Shown here one piece after another: positions 19,036-41,951 of a stretch of 64,000 bases of DNA. This DNA is from Amoebidium appalachense. Its lineage: Eukaryota; Ichthyosporea. Position numbers and translations under genes: made by a program. How positions within the stretch are numbered: position 1 is the stretch's first letter; the number at the start of each line of letters is the position of its first letter. A model generated the notes under the pieces. The model did no database searches and was not told the origin of the DNA. It saw only the letters and a program-made list of their open reading frames with translations. The stretch lies in assembly GCA_963693365.1 (NCBI GenBank), contig CAVNZM010000002.1, forward strand, positions 16,988,001 to 17,052,000, read 5' to 3'.

Positions 19036-20537
19036 AAAAAAAAAAAAAAAGAAAGAAAGAAAGAAAGAAAGAAAGAAAAGGAAAAAACCAGGATACACGC
19101 ACACGCAATCACGCTCACTCCCCCCCCCCCCCCCCCCTCCCCCTCCTCCTCCCCCTCCTTCTCTGTGCCTCTCCCTCTCTCTCTCACTCCCCCTCTTCCC
19201 CTCCCCCTCTCCCCCTCTTCCCCTCCCTCGCTGTTCGATCTTTCTCAATCTCCCTCTACCTCTACCTCTACCTCTCCCTCCCATTCTCTTTTCTCCTTCA
19301 TCACCTCCCCTCTTCTGCTTCCAGGAAAGCTCGAAGATGGATGGATAAGGTTTACGTCAGGAACGCTGATAGCTTGGCAACACTGGGGGGGGGGGGGGGG
19401 AAGAGGGGGAGGAGGGAGGGGAGGGGGGGGAGGGGGGCATGTGCTTCCGTGCAGTTGAGTGATTTGTGTATGTGTGCGAGTATGCATACAACTGATATCA
19501 AAATCAGCCGTGGTGTCCGCTGACACGATCACTGTGCAGTGGGTCGGTGGACCAGACGGTCAAGCTCTGGGACGTGGAGGCAGGCAGGCAGGTACAGTCG
19601 TACGAGTGCCCGGCAGGCGTGGAAGTGGTGGCCTTCAGCCCCGACAGCCGCATATTGGCTGCCGCTAGTGTCGAGGGCCAGCAATTCATCAGGTTCCTGT
19701 GCACAAGGGTACGTGCATGTGGGTGTGGGTGTGTGTGTGTTGGAGGAAGAGGGGGGGGGGGGGGAGGGGGGCAAAGAAAGAATGCATGTATATGTGTGTA
19801 GTTGCTGGAGAGGTGGGGTGCATGGGGGGGTGGGGGGGGGTATTTCATCATTATATTGTCATTTCGGGCATTATGTTCCTGTTTTTCGCTTACTTTTCTG
19901 GTGATCCTGGCGGGAAGCTGACGGCACACGGCTGTGAGGTTTAGAGTCAGGCCCACGGGGGCGGAAGGACAGGGTGGGTGGGGCGTCGGGGGGAGAAGGA
20001 GAGAGGAAGGGGAGGGGGGGGGGGGGGGGGGGGGGATGATGAGCTGCTAGTTTTGAACTAGACCTGATATTGGTGAATTGTCATTCCCATGAGGCGAGAG
20101 TTGTCGTACACTGTAGAAAAGGAAACGCTCTCTCTTCCAGGGTTGAGCGGAAAGACACAATCACGCGTGTATTAATGGGTCTGTGTGGCTGCACACAGAG
20201 CGGCAAGGTGGTGCGCGAGTACACACCCAAGAGCGGGGTGGTGGACCTCAAGTGGAACCACACAGGCACCATGCTATGTGCTGGTTCTGCCCTGGGCACG
20301 GTGAGTGTGCGTGTGCATGTGCATGTGTGTGTCCGTGTGTCGTATGTGTGTGTGTATGTGTGTGTTGTGTGTTGTGCTTGATTGTAGGGGAGGGGGCTGT
20401 GAGTGTTGGTGGGTGTGGGCGTGTGTGTATGGGTGGAGGGGGGGGGGGGGGACAGGCTTGAACGACTGTTGACTAATAAACCTCCCTTTTGGTTTATTCT
20501 CACGCAGGCACTTGTGCTAGACTTCCGAGGCATCTGA
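10698..20537 (+). CDS. TBL1XR1: TBL1/TBL1XR1-type LisH and WD40-repeat protein, 607 aa, 16 exons
   Basis: Exons: 10698-10755, 11754-11899, 13049-13117, 13593-13697, 13923-14295, 14792-14844, 15586-15632, 16057-16189, 16405-16468, 16957-17127, 17651-17769, 18161-18238, 18634-18740, 19540-19708, 20199-20300, 20508-20537. All phases close to a TGA stop. Residues 1-36 are the LisH motif ([19 protein letters not shown]). An F-box-like segment follows ([19 protein letters not shown]). Residues about 92-251 are an unusually long Lys/Arg/Asp/Glu-rich linker, after which WD40 blades run to the end ([30 protein letters not shown]), closing in ALVLDFRGI. In animals TBL1 proteins belong to NCoR/SMRT-HDAC3 complexes and act as exchange factors in transcription. 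The human protein is 514 aa; the linker accounts for most of the excess. Exon 2 appears to use a GC donor. Confidence 0.95.
18861..18993 (+). repeat. Dispersed C-flanked repeat, copy A (TBL1 intron 13)
   Basis: Contains the family cores CTGAGGATGGGCTCTGCTT and TGCATCGTGTTATCCG and ends GCATTCAAAA, directly followed by a poly-C/poly-A composite. A poly-C run lies upstream at about 18754-18794. Confidence 0.75.
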
Positions 20538-22510
<1,973 letters not shown>

Positions 22511-22753
22511 CTGACGGCGATATCTGTAGTTTCTAGCTAGGGCCACCAAAACTGTCGCACCGTGGCCAGATTAAATGAAGTCCTATCAAAGTTAGCCGAC
22601 TGTGCATTATTGCCACCTTTCAGCTTTCTCATGCTGGTCCCCACCGCGCACTGCGCCTGTACATACGATGAATACTACGATCATGCCAAACTTTGAACTG
22701 AGTCTGCCCGGCTTGCAAGCATATATATAACAACAACCCCCCCCCTCCCTCTC

Positions 22754-22803
<50 letters not shown>

Positions 22804-24711
22804 TTCTTCCCCTCCCAAAAAAAAAACCTGAGACTTGTCTCTCTGTGCCTCGAGTAAACAGCGTAAACGATTACATCTCACAGAGCCTGGCGCGGCCGCC
22901 GGCGGTCACCTTTGCCCGGGCGGTGTGACGCCGGTGAGCTCATGAGCCACCCGAAACTTCCACAGGGCACCAGGCGCATCCTGAGTGGCTGCCGGCAAAA
23001 CCTAAAAAACTTTTAACCTTTTTTAGCTTCCAGCCAATAAACATACCTTTTCGCACATATCGTCTAAACCATGGTAAGAAAGTAATTTTTTTTTGAGAAA
23101 GCCTTTGTGGATTATTTGTAAAATTTGTTCATGCTACTAGATGCCATGGTACAAAAACTGTTTATTAGTGAGCATTTCAATAACAGGCCTATTGTCGGTA
23201 GGCTAAGCTTGATGGCACAAGTAGGGGTATCTGATGTAAGACTATCAGTACACTCTATATTGGAGGGTTTTCATTGGGGAGCCACTTTCATCCTCTTCTT
23301 GATTGTGAAGCTTAGCATAGCCTACAGAGTTGCTCAAACTATTGTACAAGGCTTAAAGGTTCCTCTACCTCCCCAGGGCTAACGCCGCGGGCGGGAAGGA
23401 CCTTATGTCATGTTGCACAAGTCAGATCCACCTATCGTGTACCGCGTGCCGCGAGCCGTATGGCCATTCCATCAAATTCCAACTTGCCAAGAGCCGGGGT
23501 TACACAGTTGTGCCCACTTGCACGTGTGTTTATGTCCGTGTTTTGCACTCAGTGTGCAAGTGCCTCTGATCATGCATCCAGAATTTATTGAAGAGCAAAG
23601 CCAACCTAAAAAATCATCGCAGCCACTTTTTTTCAGCCCTCAACCTCCTGGTTCCTGGAGATTTCTGCTCATCTGACATCATCCCCTCTGATACCCTGTC
23701 AGCTGTGACATCTTTCTATAGTCATTCTGCCCGGAGCCTCCGAGTTGCGCTGTTGTTCGCTTTCTCACACTGCCTCTCTCGGCTCTCTCTCGCCATAGTC
23801 GCCCCCCCCCCCCCCCCCCCCCTCCCCCCCCCTCCCCCCCCTCCCCCCTCCCCCCTCCTCCACCTACCCCTCTTTTCCCTCACCAACAAGACAAACACAC
23901 TTGAACACACCCGCGTACAAGCCAGTACAAGCCCCCCACCCACCCACCCACGGAAGGCTTGAACACAATAAACCGTGCCCCTCCCCTCCTCCCATCCCCC
24001 CCCCCCCCCCCCCACCCACACACACAAACATCCCTCCTCTCCCCCTCCCCCCCCTCCCCCCCTCCCCCCCCCCCCCCTCCCCCCCCCCCCCCCCCCCCCC
24101 CCCCCGCTCCCACGCACACACACGCGCGCGCGCGCGCGCACATCCACACCACCGGTACCATTACATGTATACACACACAGAAAGCCCCACCCCAAGAGCC
24201 TGCGCGCGCGTCCACACCACCGGTACCATCACATGTCACACAAAGAACGCCCCACCCCAAGAACCTGTTATGCCGTTACAACTAAGTTAGGCTGGTTGAA
24301 TGTTTTATGTTGACATCAGGAGAGTGTAAGTACTATGTAGTGACAGACGTGCGTCAACGGAGGCTGGTCACACCTTTTTGAGTCACATATTAGAGCCAGG
24401 AACCCAACCACGCGCATGACATTACGGTCACCACTCACCATTGGATGCCTCACAAATATTCCTACCCACGGCGACTCGTTTGTGCCACCTACATATGCAG
24501 ACCTTTAGCACGATGCTATGATGATATCGAATCCGCAACCACAATTATGCCACAAAAGAAGCAGTTAGAAGGGACGGGGGGATGGGGGAGTATACCTGTG
24601 TGCTACCACGTGAACCAATTTTTATTGGATCTTGCGAAACCAGCGCAGGTGCACATTACGCAGGGGCAGAGCGAGTATCGTGTGTGTCCTTAAAGGGGGC
24701 CGATGGTGGCT

Positions 24712-24753
<42 letters not shown>

Positions 24754-25434
24754 GTGGCGCGGGAGGCGAAGCGACTAAGCGCGCCTCGGGGAGAAGAGTG
24801 TAGTATGTTTGTCTCCATAGTTTTTGTTGCACGATATGTGTGTGCACGTGTACACGTGTGTGTGTGTGTGTGTGTGTGTGTGGAGGGGGGGGGGAGAAGA
24901 ATGCATTGGAGGGTTGGAATTATGGAGGAGAAACCAGAAGACAAACCACAAAACAGCACAAAAATTAGACAACAAGAGTTAACCTACCAAAAACAAAAAG
25001 AAATAAAAAATTGAGTGTTGACACGTGAGGATATCAGGTAATTTGCAAGCAAGTATGCCCAGTGGTTTTGGAGGAAAGGAGGGGAGGGGAGGAAAGGGGG
25101 GTTGGGGGCCGGGGGTGGGTGGGTGGGGGGGGGGGGGGGGGGGGGGGGGGGGAGGAGGGGGCTAGGTTTTTTTTTGAGCATTAAAGGGAGAGAAGAAAAA
25201 TTACATAGGATTCCAGCACCTAATCCAGCTATATCGCAAGGTGATGTTGATAAACACACACCCGCAGTGGCAGCATGGGTATCTCTCTTTGCAAAGTTGT
25301 TACGTGTCAAGCTGGACAGCGCCGCTTTCGGACCAAAGGATCACAACCAATATGTGAGGGTCGAACGAACCATGGAAGTGTAGAAACCAATAGACAAAAC
25401 AAAAAAAACGGCACAGGAATAGCGAAACCAGAAA

Positions 25435-25470
<36 letters not shown>

Positions 25471-26330
25471 AACAAAAAAGGCCCTGGGGGGGGCAGCAAA
25501 AAAAGGATGATGTGATGGACACTTTCCATTCGTGAAAGCAGGTAGATGGGGGAAGGGGTAGCACCCGTCCTGATCAAAAACGAGCACGGTTAATGATGCA
25601 AGCACACGTCACAGTGGGAAGGGCCGGGATTTGTGGTTGCACGAGTATGCAAGAAGAAAGAGAAACGTGTTTTGTGTTTGTGTGTGAGTGGGGGATGGGG
25701 GGGGGGGGGGGGGGGGGGGGGGGGGAGGGGATGGTGCAAGTGAGTGTAGCATGAATGGCAACACTGCTAGTAAAAACCATGGGTCCAAGGTAGCATGAGT
25801 AGGGGCTATGGGATTTCACGTGCAGAACAACCACAAACACATGTGCACACGTCTCATAGGGGAATCACACCACTACACCACACACGCACTTTGCTTCCCA
25901 AAAACACGATCAACTCCCAAGACCACATGTGTCCCCATGTATGGGTGATCTATGCATGTTGGTTAGTGCAGCGCATGTCCTTTTACATTCGCAAGTGTGT
26001 GTGTGTGTGTGTGTGTAGAGTGAGTGTGTGCGCGCGCGCACATTGGGGCCTACCCTACGGCAATATTGCCGATCAAGGCGAATGGAGGAAGTTCGTCCTC
26101 AGACTGAAGAGAGGGATGACCAAAGTGCACGGAATACAAAGGCAAAAAAGGAAAACAGCCTTCCGTGAGCGTAGAAGCAAAGAGAAAAAAAGGGCATGTG
26201 GAATATGCTCAAAATGGGAAGCGGAAAAATGTGTGTGTGTGTGTGTGTGAGTGTGTGTATGTGTATGTGGGGGTTGGGGGGGAGCCATAGGGAGGGAGGG
26301 AGAGAGAGAGAGAGCAAGGGTAGAGATAGA
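22511..26330. other. Spacer with poly-C/poly-G tracts, no recognised gene
   Basis: Contains a poly-C run at about 22757-22803, poly-C/CA blocks at 23803-24121 and poly-G runs at about 24713-24752, 25130-25152 and 25699-25725. A short direct duplication lies at about 24142-24270 (shared CCACACCACCGGTACCAT and CCCCACCCCAAGA). Open frames at 23125-23382 and 25102-25383 have no motif I can place. Confidence 0.5.
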
Positions 26331-26340
26331 CAGAGGAAAA

Positions 26341-26375
<35 letters not shown>

Positions 26376-26799
26376 GGGAGGGAGAAAGGGAGGGAGGGAG
26401 GGAAGGAGGGAGGGAAGGAGGGAGGGAGGGAAGGAGGGAGGGAGGGATGGTGAGGGAGAGAGAGAGAGCGAGAGGGAGAGAGAGCGAGAGAGATAAGAGA
26501 GAGAAAGAGAGAGAGAGAGAGGGAGAGAGAAAGAGAGGGAAAGAGAGAGAGAGGGGAAGAGAGAGTGTGTATCAGAGAGGGAGAGAGAGAGAGAGAGAGA
26601 GATTGGCAAAAAAGGCAGAGACAGAAGAGGTAAACGAGGAGGGATTCGTGAAGTGTGAAGGTGAGAATAGGACAGGAAAAAGATCCATCAAGGAAGAAAG
26701 AAGCCGAAACTATAAAAGCACCGGGTGAGTGAGTGATGAGGATATACATATTAGAATACAAGTGCAGGAAATAGTCCCACAAAGGTAGATGGGTGTAGG

Positions 26800-26885
26800 A
26801 TGTGTTACAGAGTATGAAGCAAATATTCATGACGAACAACATAATGCAGACGGCAAAGCACACACAGTGTACTATGCATCAAAAG
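26800..26885 (-). repeat. Dispersed C-flanked repeat, copy H (reverse, diverged)
   Basis: Contains GACGAACAACATAATGCAGA and TACTATGCATC at the spacing seen in copy G, but lacks the adjoining G run at its start. Confidence 0.55.
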
Positions 26886-26903
26886 AAAAGTCATTATCAA
26901 CCC

Positions 26904-26958
<55 letters not shown>

Positions 26959-27469
26959 GGGGGGGGTGGGGGGGAGGGAACACATAAACAAAACGAAAAC
27001 ATGAGCAGAGTCCACAACCCTCCCTTCTTCACTTCTTCACACACCTCCTTTGCCCACCTCAATTTTACTAAGCTGCCACTTCCTTTTCATTTTGTCCCCC
27101 CCTCCCCCCCCCCCCCCCCCTCCCCCCCCCCCCCCCCAAAAACACACACACACACACACACACACCGACCCCCTCCCCCTCCCGCTGCGCCCCTCTTGGG
27201 GGGGGGGGGGAGGGGGGGGGAACAGAGAAGAGGGGGAAACAGGGAGAAAAAGAGTTGGAAGGGGCAAGGTGGGGGGGGGGGGGGGGGGGGGGGGGGAAGG
27301 GGGGGGGGGGGACCGAGAGAGATGGGGGCTGAGAGAGAAACGAGGGGGGGGGGAGGGGGGGAGGGGGAGGAGGAGAGAGAGTGTGTGTGAGTGTGTGATA
27401 GAGAGCGAAGAGAGAGTGAGGACGAGACTGAGGGGGAGGGGGGGGCGGGGGGGATGGATGAAGAGGGGG

Positions 27470-27560
27470 GTTTGAATGCGTCATAAAGAACGAAGCACAC
27501 AAGAACAACGGATAACACGATGCAGAATGCAAACCATACATAAAAGAGTATGCAGAGATG
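27470..27560 (-). repeat. Dispersed C-flanked repeat, copy G (reverse)
   Basis: Starts TTTGAATGCGTCATAAAGAA directly after a G run and contains GGATAACACGATGCAGAATG, the complement of the core in copy A. Confidence 0.75.
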
Positions 27561-27609
27561 AGGAGGGGGGGAGGGGGGTAGAGGGTAGAGAGAGGGAAGA
27601 GATAGAGAA

Positions 27610-27659
<50 letters not shown>

Positions 27660-27726
27660 GTGTGTGTGTGTGTGTGTGTGTGTGTCTGCGCGCGCACGCG
27701 CGTGGCGGTGTGTGCAAAAGGGGGAA

Positions 27727-27758
<32 letters not shown>

Positions 27759-28125
27759 GCACCAAATATACGTACAAGGCTTATGAACAGCACCAAACCT
27801 GCTCATCGTTCTTGTTGCTCCTAGAAGCTAGCCGACAACAACCAAAATACTTTCAAGCAAACATCAAAGACCGAATACTGTAGAAGAAAGATAACCATAC
27901 AGAAAGCGAAAATAATTTATTTAACATATTGAGATAAGACGCATATCAGGTTGCAAGAGGTCCGGAGGGAACAATAAGGGAGAAAAAAAGGCTTGAGGTT
28001 TGTCTGCACGTACGAGTGGTGAAATTAAGCGTAATGCAAATAACATTGGTCACGAGGTACAGATTCTCTTGCACAGCATGATTTGTGAGAAGATGAATCC
28101 GTTGTGTGTTTGGAGGAGAAGTTGT

Positions 28126-28156
<31 letters not shown>

Positions 28157-28250
28157 GGGGGGAGGGGGAGGGGGGGGGGGGGGGGAAGCAGGTGTGCATC
28201 AAGGGTGCATCGGAAACAAGTTCTAGCAGCAAGGAGTGACTAGAAAACCG

Positions 28251-31232
28251 GTGCGAATAACCTAAGGGGACCTATAGATATATCCACACAACATGGCTCA
28301 ACTGGTAGTAGCAAATCTTAGACTGAATGGTGCATGCGTACTTGGAGAAAGAGGGGGGGGGGGGAGGGGGTTAACAGTAGAGAGGGTGTGTGGGGGGGGG
28401 GGGGGGGGGGGGGGGTGGGGGGGGGTGGGGGTGGGGTGGGGGGGGGGGAGAGGGGATTATGCTAAGAAAGCAAACTCACGATCATGTGAGACACAGAATG
28501 TGTTGTCGTTGTGGGCATGCAGTTGTAAAAAACTCAGTAAGACCCAATGTGGAGTTTTACCACCCACACAAACACGCATAATGACACCACACACACGCGC
28601 GCGCCGCGCGCGCGCGGCATGCACGCACGCATTTACATCTTTTTTTTTTTTCCCGGGCCCAAACAAATGAACAGGTGTCTAACACAAAGGACTACATGCG
28701 TGTCAACCAACCTCGTTCAAAGACGTCCCAAAGCGCAAGATGCCACCGTCGACGTGACATAGAGGTTTGCGGACCTCCTTCTCCTAAACCTTTTCCGACA
28801 ACGCAGTAGCAGTCCTCCTCATACTGGGTGTACGAGGGAAAGGCAGAAATGTGGTACGCAGTGCAATTAACCGATAAAAACCTCTTGCATAACATCACGT
28901 TAGGGGATGCCCGACTATATAGCCAACGTTACCGCCGCTGTACAAGGGGACAGGAGCGCGAAAGACACAAACGCCTTAACAGGACAAGCAGCATATGCCA
29001 TACAGTTTACATGTAGGAATGCACACGTTTTACGCGGCAGGGTACACTGAAAGAGTAAACCTAACTGACCCTACACAACGCAACAGTCCGCTATGTACAC
29101 CCGTGAGGCTCGGACCGGCCCTGGGCAGTTGCGCATGAGGGCATCAAGACATGTCTCGAAGCGCACATGACATGTAGCGAACTGGGCGATAGATCTAAGT
29201 CGTATTTGATTGGTGTATACAAGATTCCGTTGACAATTAGTACGCGTTAGCTTCCGGGAGGTAGAGGGACCTTTAAGCGTGCCGCTAGAATTCGACTTTT
29301 AACAAAAATTGATTCTAGGTAAACTGAAATTTATTCTAAAACGGATAAAGCCCCACGCTTTAGGATCACGGGTGAAAACCCTTTTCGAAGGCCTGCAGGC
29401 GCGGCTGTGCCCACTCAGTGTGGCGCGTCACTTGAAGAAAGAACAAAGAGCAATGTACAAAGGGCAGAGTACGCTCAAGTTCATAACATGTAGCGCAGAA
29501 GAACTCTTAAGTACTAGTAAACCCTTCACGTTGTATAACGGTAGAGTCGTGATATGTGTGCCCGCCTTATTGTCTGCATGCACGCACAAACAAACGGGCC
29601 ATCGCGATGTTGAACACATCGGCCAAACGCCGACAAGATCTTTTCTTCCCCCCCCCCCCCCCCCCCCACATACGAGGCCTTTACAACGAATCACACAGTG
29701 ATGAGCTATTGCGCCCAGATTGCGCGAAAGTTAAATAAGCCGTTGACACATCATCAAGTTGAGCCTTCTGTATATATAACCAATGCAATCTTCGAACTCT
29801 TTGTTGTTGTATGAGAGGACCTGGTGCAAATAAGGGAAACAGAACGGTTATGGTGGAACATTACATCGACCGGTGCTCCTAGATTGGCTGTTGAAACTAT
29901 GGGGAAGGAGGTAACTGGGATTTGCAGAAAAAGATACGACAGGTGTGTGCAAGCTTGCCAGTCGCCCAACATTTGTTTTGGCATGTGTATGGCGTGCATC
30001 GCTTAGTTGTGGGTGGGACTCCCGTTGTGGGCTAGGCAAACACTACATCTTCGTTCACACTGTATGCATCAGCTTTTCATCTAATGCTTCTGTCAACATG
30101 GCTGCCTGATTGGTGATTCTAGCTTGAAAGGGCTAGGCAATTGTTATATGTGCGCACAAATAGTCAGGTACATACAGTAAGTCCCCTCGCCTGGTTAACT
30201 TCTTTCCTATGCGTTACCCAAACTGAACGAGTTGCAAAGAGCGGAGAGTATGCACGCCATCTGGTACTTAAAGGCCGTTTTTTTGGAGCAAAAGGTACAA
30301 GTGCAATCTATGCCGTATATGTCATAGAAGAGCTCCAGTGCTGCATACATACATGCACATCTCAGTTAAACATATGTTAAAAAGTGCACACAGTGCAAAG
30401 CTCGTGTAGATAGGTGTGTTATGACTGGAAAATGGTCGTGTTAGTTTCCGTATGTTGTTCTCTTCTTAACGAACAGATTGCTCCTCCCTTGCCTTCCCGC
30501 CTGGGGGGCTAAATGTAACGAAGGGATGAAAGGCGTAAAAGGAAGAAAAAGGAAAGAAAATCAAACTCGTGCACGAAATGAAAGATATAGCATTGTTCGT
30601 ATCTCTTGCAGCTTTGCAGAAGCACACACACCTAAAAGCACATTTATAAACTTAAAAGCCGTATTATTAGATAATTGGGTGCATGCGTACAAACCCCCCT
30701 GATAACGGTTCCTGATCAAGAGCCTTCTAATTGGTGCTTTTGGTTTTGTTCGATGGCTTAATGTCTTTATGTTTGCTACCCTGTAATACTTATAACCCCC
30801 CTCACCCCCCCCCCCCCCCCTCCCCCCCCCCCCCCCAAACACACACACACACCCCAAAGACCCACACACACACATACAAAGTAGGGGGAGGGGGAGGGAG
30901 GGAGGAATTCGGGGCACGAAGTGAAGAACCCCGTCCTCTTGTGGGGCTTTAGGACCATCTGTTGATGAGCTCTGTGTGTGGCTCCATTTTTCTTTTGGTG
31001 GTGTGGGGTGATTTTGCGTGTTTAAAATGTACGTCTTCGGTTTTTTTTGGTTTTTTTTGGTTTTTCTTGCCCCTTCGCATTCATAATTGCCTCTCCCCCC
31101 CCCCCCCTCCCCCCAGTAATTCTACAGTCACCTTGTTGCATGCCTGGATTTGTGCCCTCGGGAGTGGGTGCCTGTGCCCGGCAATATGCACCAGAATTAG
31201 TCAATATAAAGTGCACTGCATGTCCCCCCCTC

Positions 31233-31273
<41 letters not shown>

Positions 31274-31470
31274 AAAAATGCGGAATGAAGAATGGAAGGA
31301 AGGAAGACAGGAATAAATTATAGCTCTAAAAGGAGCACAGTCTCCAGAAAGTGTGCTACTAATAAATTCAGCAACAACTTAATTAACCATACCACTCACC
31401 AACTGAACCAACCAACACCAGATTAGGAAATCCCGACCCCGTTGCCACTGGACCCGAACATTCTGGAAGA
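28251..31470. other. Mostly unique spacer upstream of the SLC52 gene
   Basis: From about 28450 to 30790 the sequence is largely non-repetitive and balanced in base use. A 131-codon open frame at 29309-29701 begins in non-repetitive sequence but ends in poly-Pro coding C tracts; I recognise no domain. A (CGCG)n patch sits at 28598-28616. Poly-C blocks at 30805-30836 and a C-run/A-run at 31237-31278 precede the gene. Confidence 0.45.
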
Positions 31471-40042
<8,572 letters not shown>

Positions 40043-40989
40043 ATACCATGACGGGAACAAGACGTAATACATGCATGTGCTTTATTTAACAATGCGATGT
40101 GGTTGGTATTTTTAATTTAGGTGTAATATCAAGTTATCAATCTAAGGGATGCACGTTAAAAGCGAATGGCCTCAAATGTCCCGCTATGTGACGGGTGTGT
40201 TAAAAATCATGTATTTTTGTATTTTTTATATCCATGTTCATTTTTTTTTGTTTTATTCTGTAGAAAGGATGCACATGATATGTCGCATGTACGGCGAAGG
40301 GGCTTCTTTGTGTTTTTAAGCTGCTCTGACCAGGGAATCCACACCACTCGGTCTGTCCTGTCGGCCACATTATGGCAGTTGTGTTGATGTTTTTACGTAT
40401 CCTGAAAACTAGCGGCGAGTGTATTAAATATGATGTGGTGTCTGCAGGTGGTATGTGGGCCCATTGGGGAAGCCAACTGCAGATGTAAATATATTTGGCA
40501 AAATGCGTATTTTTTTTACTGTATTTAGTTAGTGGCACACTTGCAAAGCCACTGAGGTTCGAAAATCAATGTGTATGTAACGGTTAACAGGCATTTAGAC
40601 TCGGGTGCAGGTTATTTTGTGGTCGCACGCCTGCTGGCAGGCTGTATGCTGATTGTGAAGTTCCGTGTTCCCCCCACACAGTTCTCTCCTGCTAAGGCCA
40701 TTTTAATCGATTTGTTTTACGGTATCTGATATTTTTTGTTTTGAACCTTTTTATTTGAGGTCTTATTCAGTACCGCTGAATAGTGGTAGGTACCAGCACC
40801 ACAGGACCTACATACCCACGTTCTAAACTGAGCCCGTTTGTTAGACAGACATGGCAGAACGATCGATCTCTAACCAGCACAATAATATACATAGTATACA
40901 TGCAGCAGCCCCACCCTGTAACTTTTAGCAGCAGCCCCCCGAGTTACAGGGCAAGTTCAAGGGGGATCAAGGGTACAGAAAACGGTTTT
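40043..40989. other. SLC52 3' flank, AT-richer unique sequence
   Basis: Non-repetitive sequence between the SLC52 stop and the minisatellite. A possible extra 3' exon starts after CTGCAG at about 40449 and would replace the last residues of SLC52. No AATAAA signal stands out and no other gene was seen. Confidence 0.4.
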
Positions 40990-41245
40990 TGGTTCGGTAT
41001 TGGGTGGTGCATGTGTTGGTGTGGTCAGGGGTTGTTGGTGTTGACCTGGTGATGGCACATGCGTGTGGTTGGTTGGTTGCTTGTTGGTGATGACCGGGTT
41101 GAGCGTATATATATACGATCAGGTGTGGCCAGGGTGGTGTTAGGTGCTGACCAGGGTGGCGAATGTGTTGGTGTGGTCGGTTGGTTGTTGCGTAACTCCA
41201 ACGAGTGCACGTGAAGGCGTTGTCGGGCCCTCCCCCAAGGGCTCC

Positions 41246-41649
41246 TGTTGGAGTGCAGACTTACGCTCACTCCACAATATGTGTATGTTAGCTTTACAAT
41301 TGGTTCCGTGTACACAGACACACACTGACACTCGATCACCACATGCACATCTGCATAGTTGAGGAATGTTGCCAATTGTGTTTTGACTGCAAACGATTGG
41401 TTCACTGGTCCCAGAGATCTCTAAATGAAAGTAACCAATCCGATTAGCGCCTGGCATCCGGATTACATTCCAGACTGCTGCCCCACGGGTATATAAACCA
41501 CGTCTCTGCCAGGTGCAGACATGGAGTTCAGTCATGGAGTTCAGTCATGGAGTTCAGTCATGGAGTTAACACACTGAAAGCAGTAAAAAACGGGTCAGCG
41601 CCCAAGCGCGCCACGACGACCCTAGTCACAGCGGACTCTACTTCCAACA
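41246..41649 (+). repeat. Left LTR
   Basis: Bounded by the 7-bp inverted TGTTGGA/TCCAACA. It has a TATA box (TATATAAA, 41490-41497) and, about 30 bp further on, three full 13-bp ATGGAGTTCAGTC units from 41521. Transcription probably starts near the first unit. Confidence 0.92.
41490..41497 (+). promoter_or_regulatory. LTR TATA box
   Basis: TATATAAA within GGGTATATAAACC. The same motif lies in the right LTR at 42196-42203. Confidence 0.75.
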
Positions 41650-41771
41650 GGGTTATGGGCCCAGACACGACACCGCGGCCTCTAACTTCACGTCCCCTAC
41701 GACGCCTTGAACGGAGGAGCCAGAACCCGACTTCTAGGCTGTACCCTACACCCGCGAGCGTATTTCCGTGA
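41547..41771 (+). other. Short ORF crossing the LTR/primer-site boundary, 74 aa
   Basis: It begins at the ATG of the third 13-bp unit and reads through the LTR end and primer site into the internal region. The product is rich in Arg, Thr and Pro and has no recognised Gag motif. It may be a chance frame. Confidence 0.25.
41650..41664 (+). other. Primer-binding site matching the initiator tRNA-Met anticodon arm
   Basis: GGGTTATGGGCCCAG directly follows the left LTR. It is the exact complement of CTGGGCCCATAACCC, the anticodon stem-loop of eukaryotic initiator tRNA-Met. Internal (half-tRNA) priming of this kind is known from Drosophila copia and yeast Ty5, whereas most LTR elements use the tRNA 3' end. 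Confidence 0.85.
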
Positions 41772-41951
41772 AGTAGAGACTTTCGCTTCCACAAACTCCA
41801 TCCGCAGCAGCCTGCGACATCAACGTCAAGTATTCCACTTCATTGGCGGGGCAAGCACCACAGTGGAATGCACACCCCGGTCTACCCTGCAAGTAGCCAC
41901 ACTCACTCTCTCTTCTCTAGTGGTGTGTACACTTCTCCAATTGGGTAGGGG

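Larger units (their letters stand above)
26331..28250. repeat. Purine-rich simple repeats with two copies of the dispersed repeat
   Basis: Poly-G at 26341-26374 leads into (GGGA)n and (GAGA)n to about 26600. A reverse-oriented dispersed-repeat copy lies near 26800-26885, a (TG)n-G tract near 26905-26966, C/CA and G tracts to 27470, a second reverse copy at 27470-27560, and GA/TG/G tracts to 27758. No gene was recognised. Confidence 0.7.
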
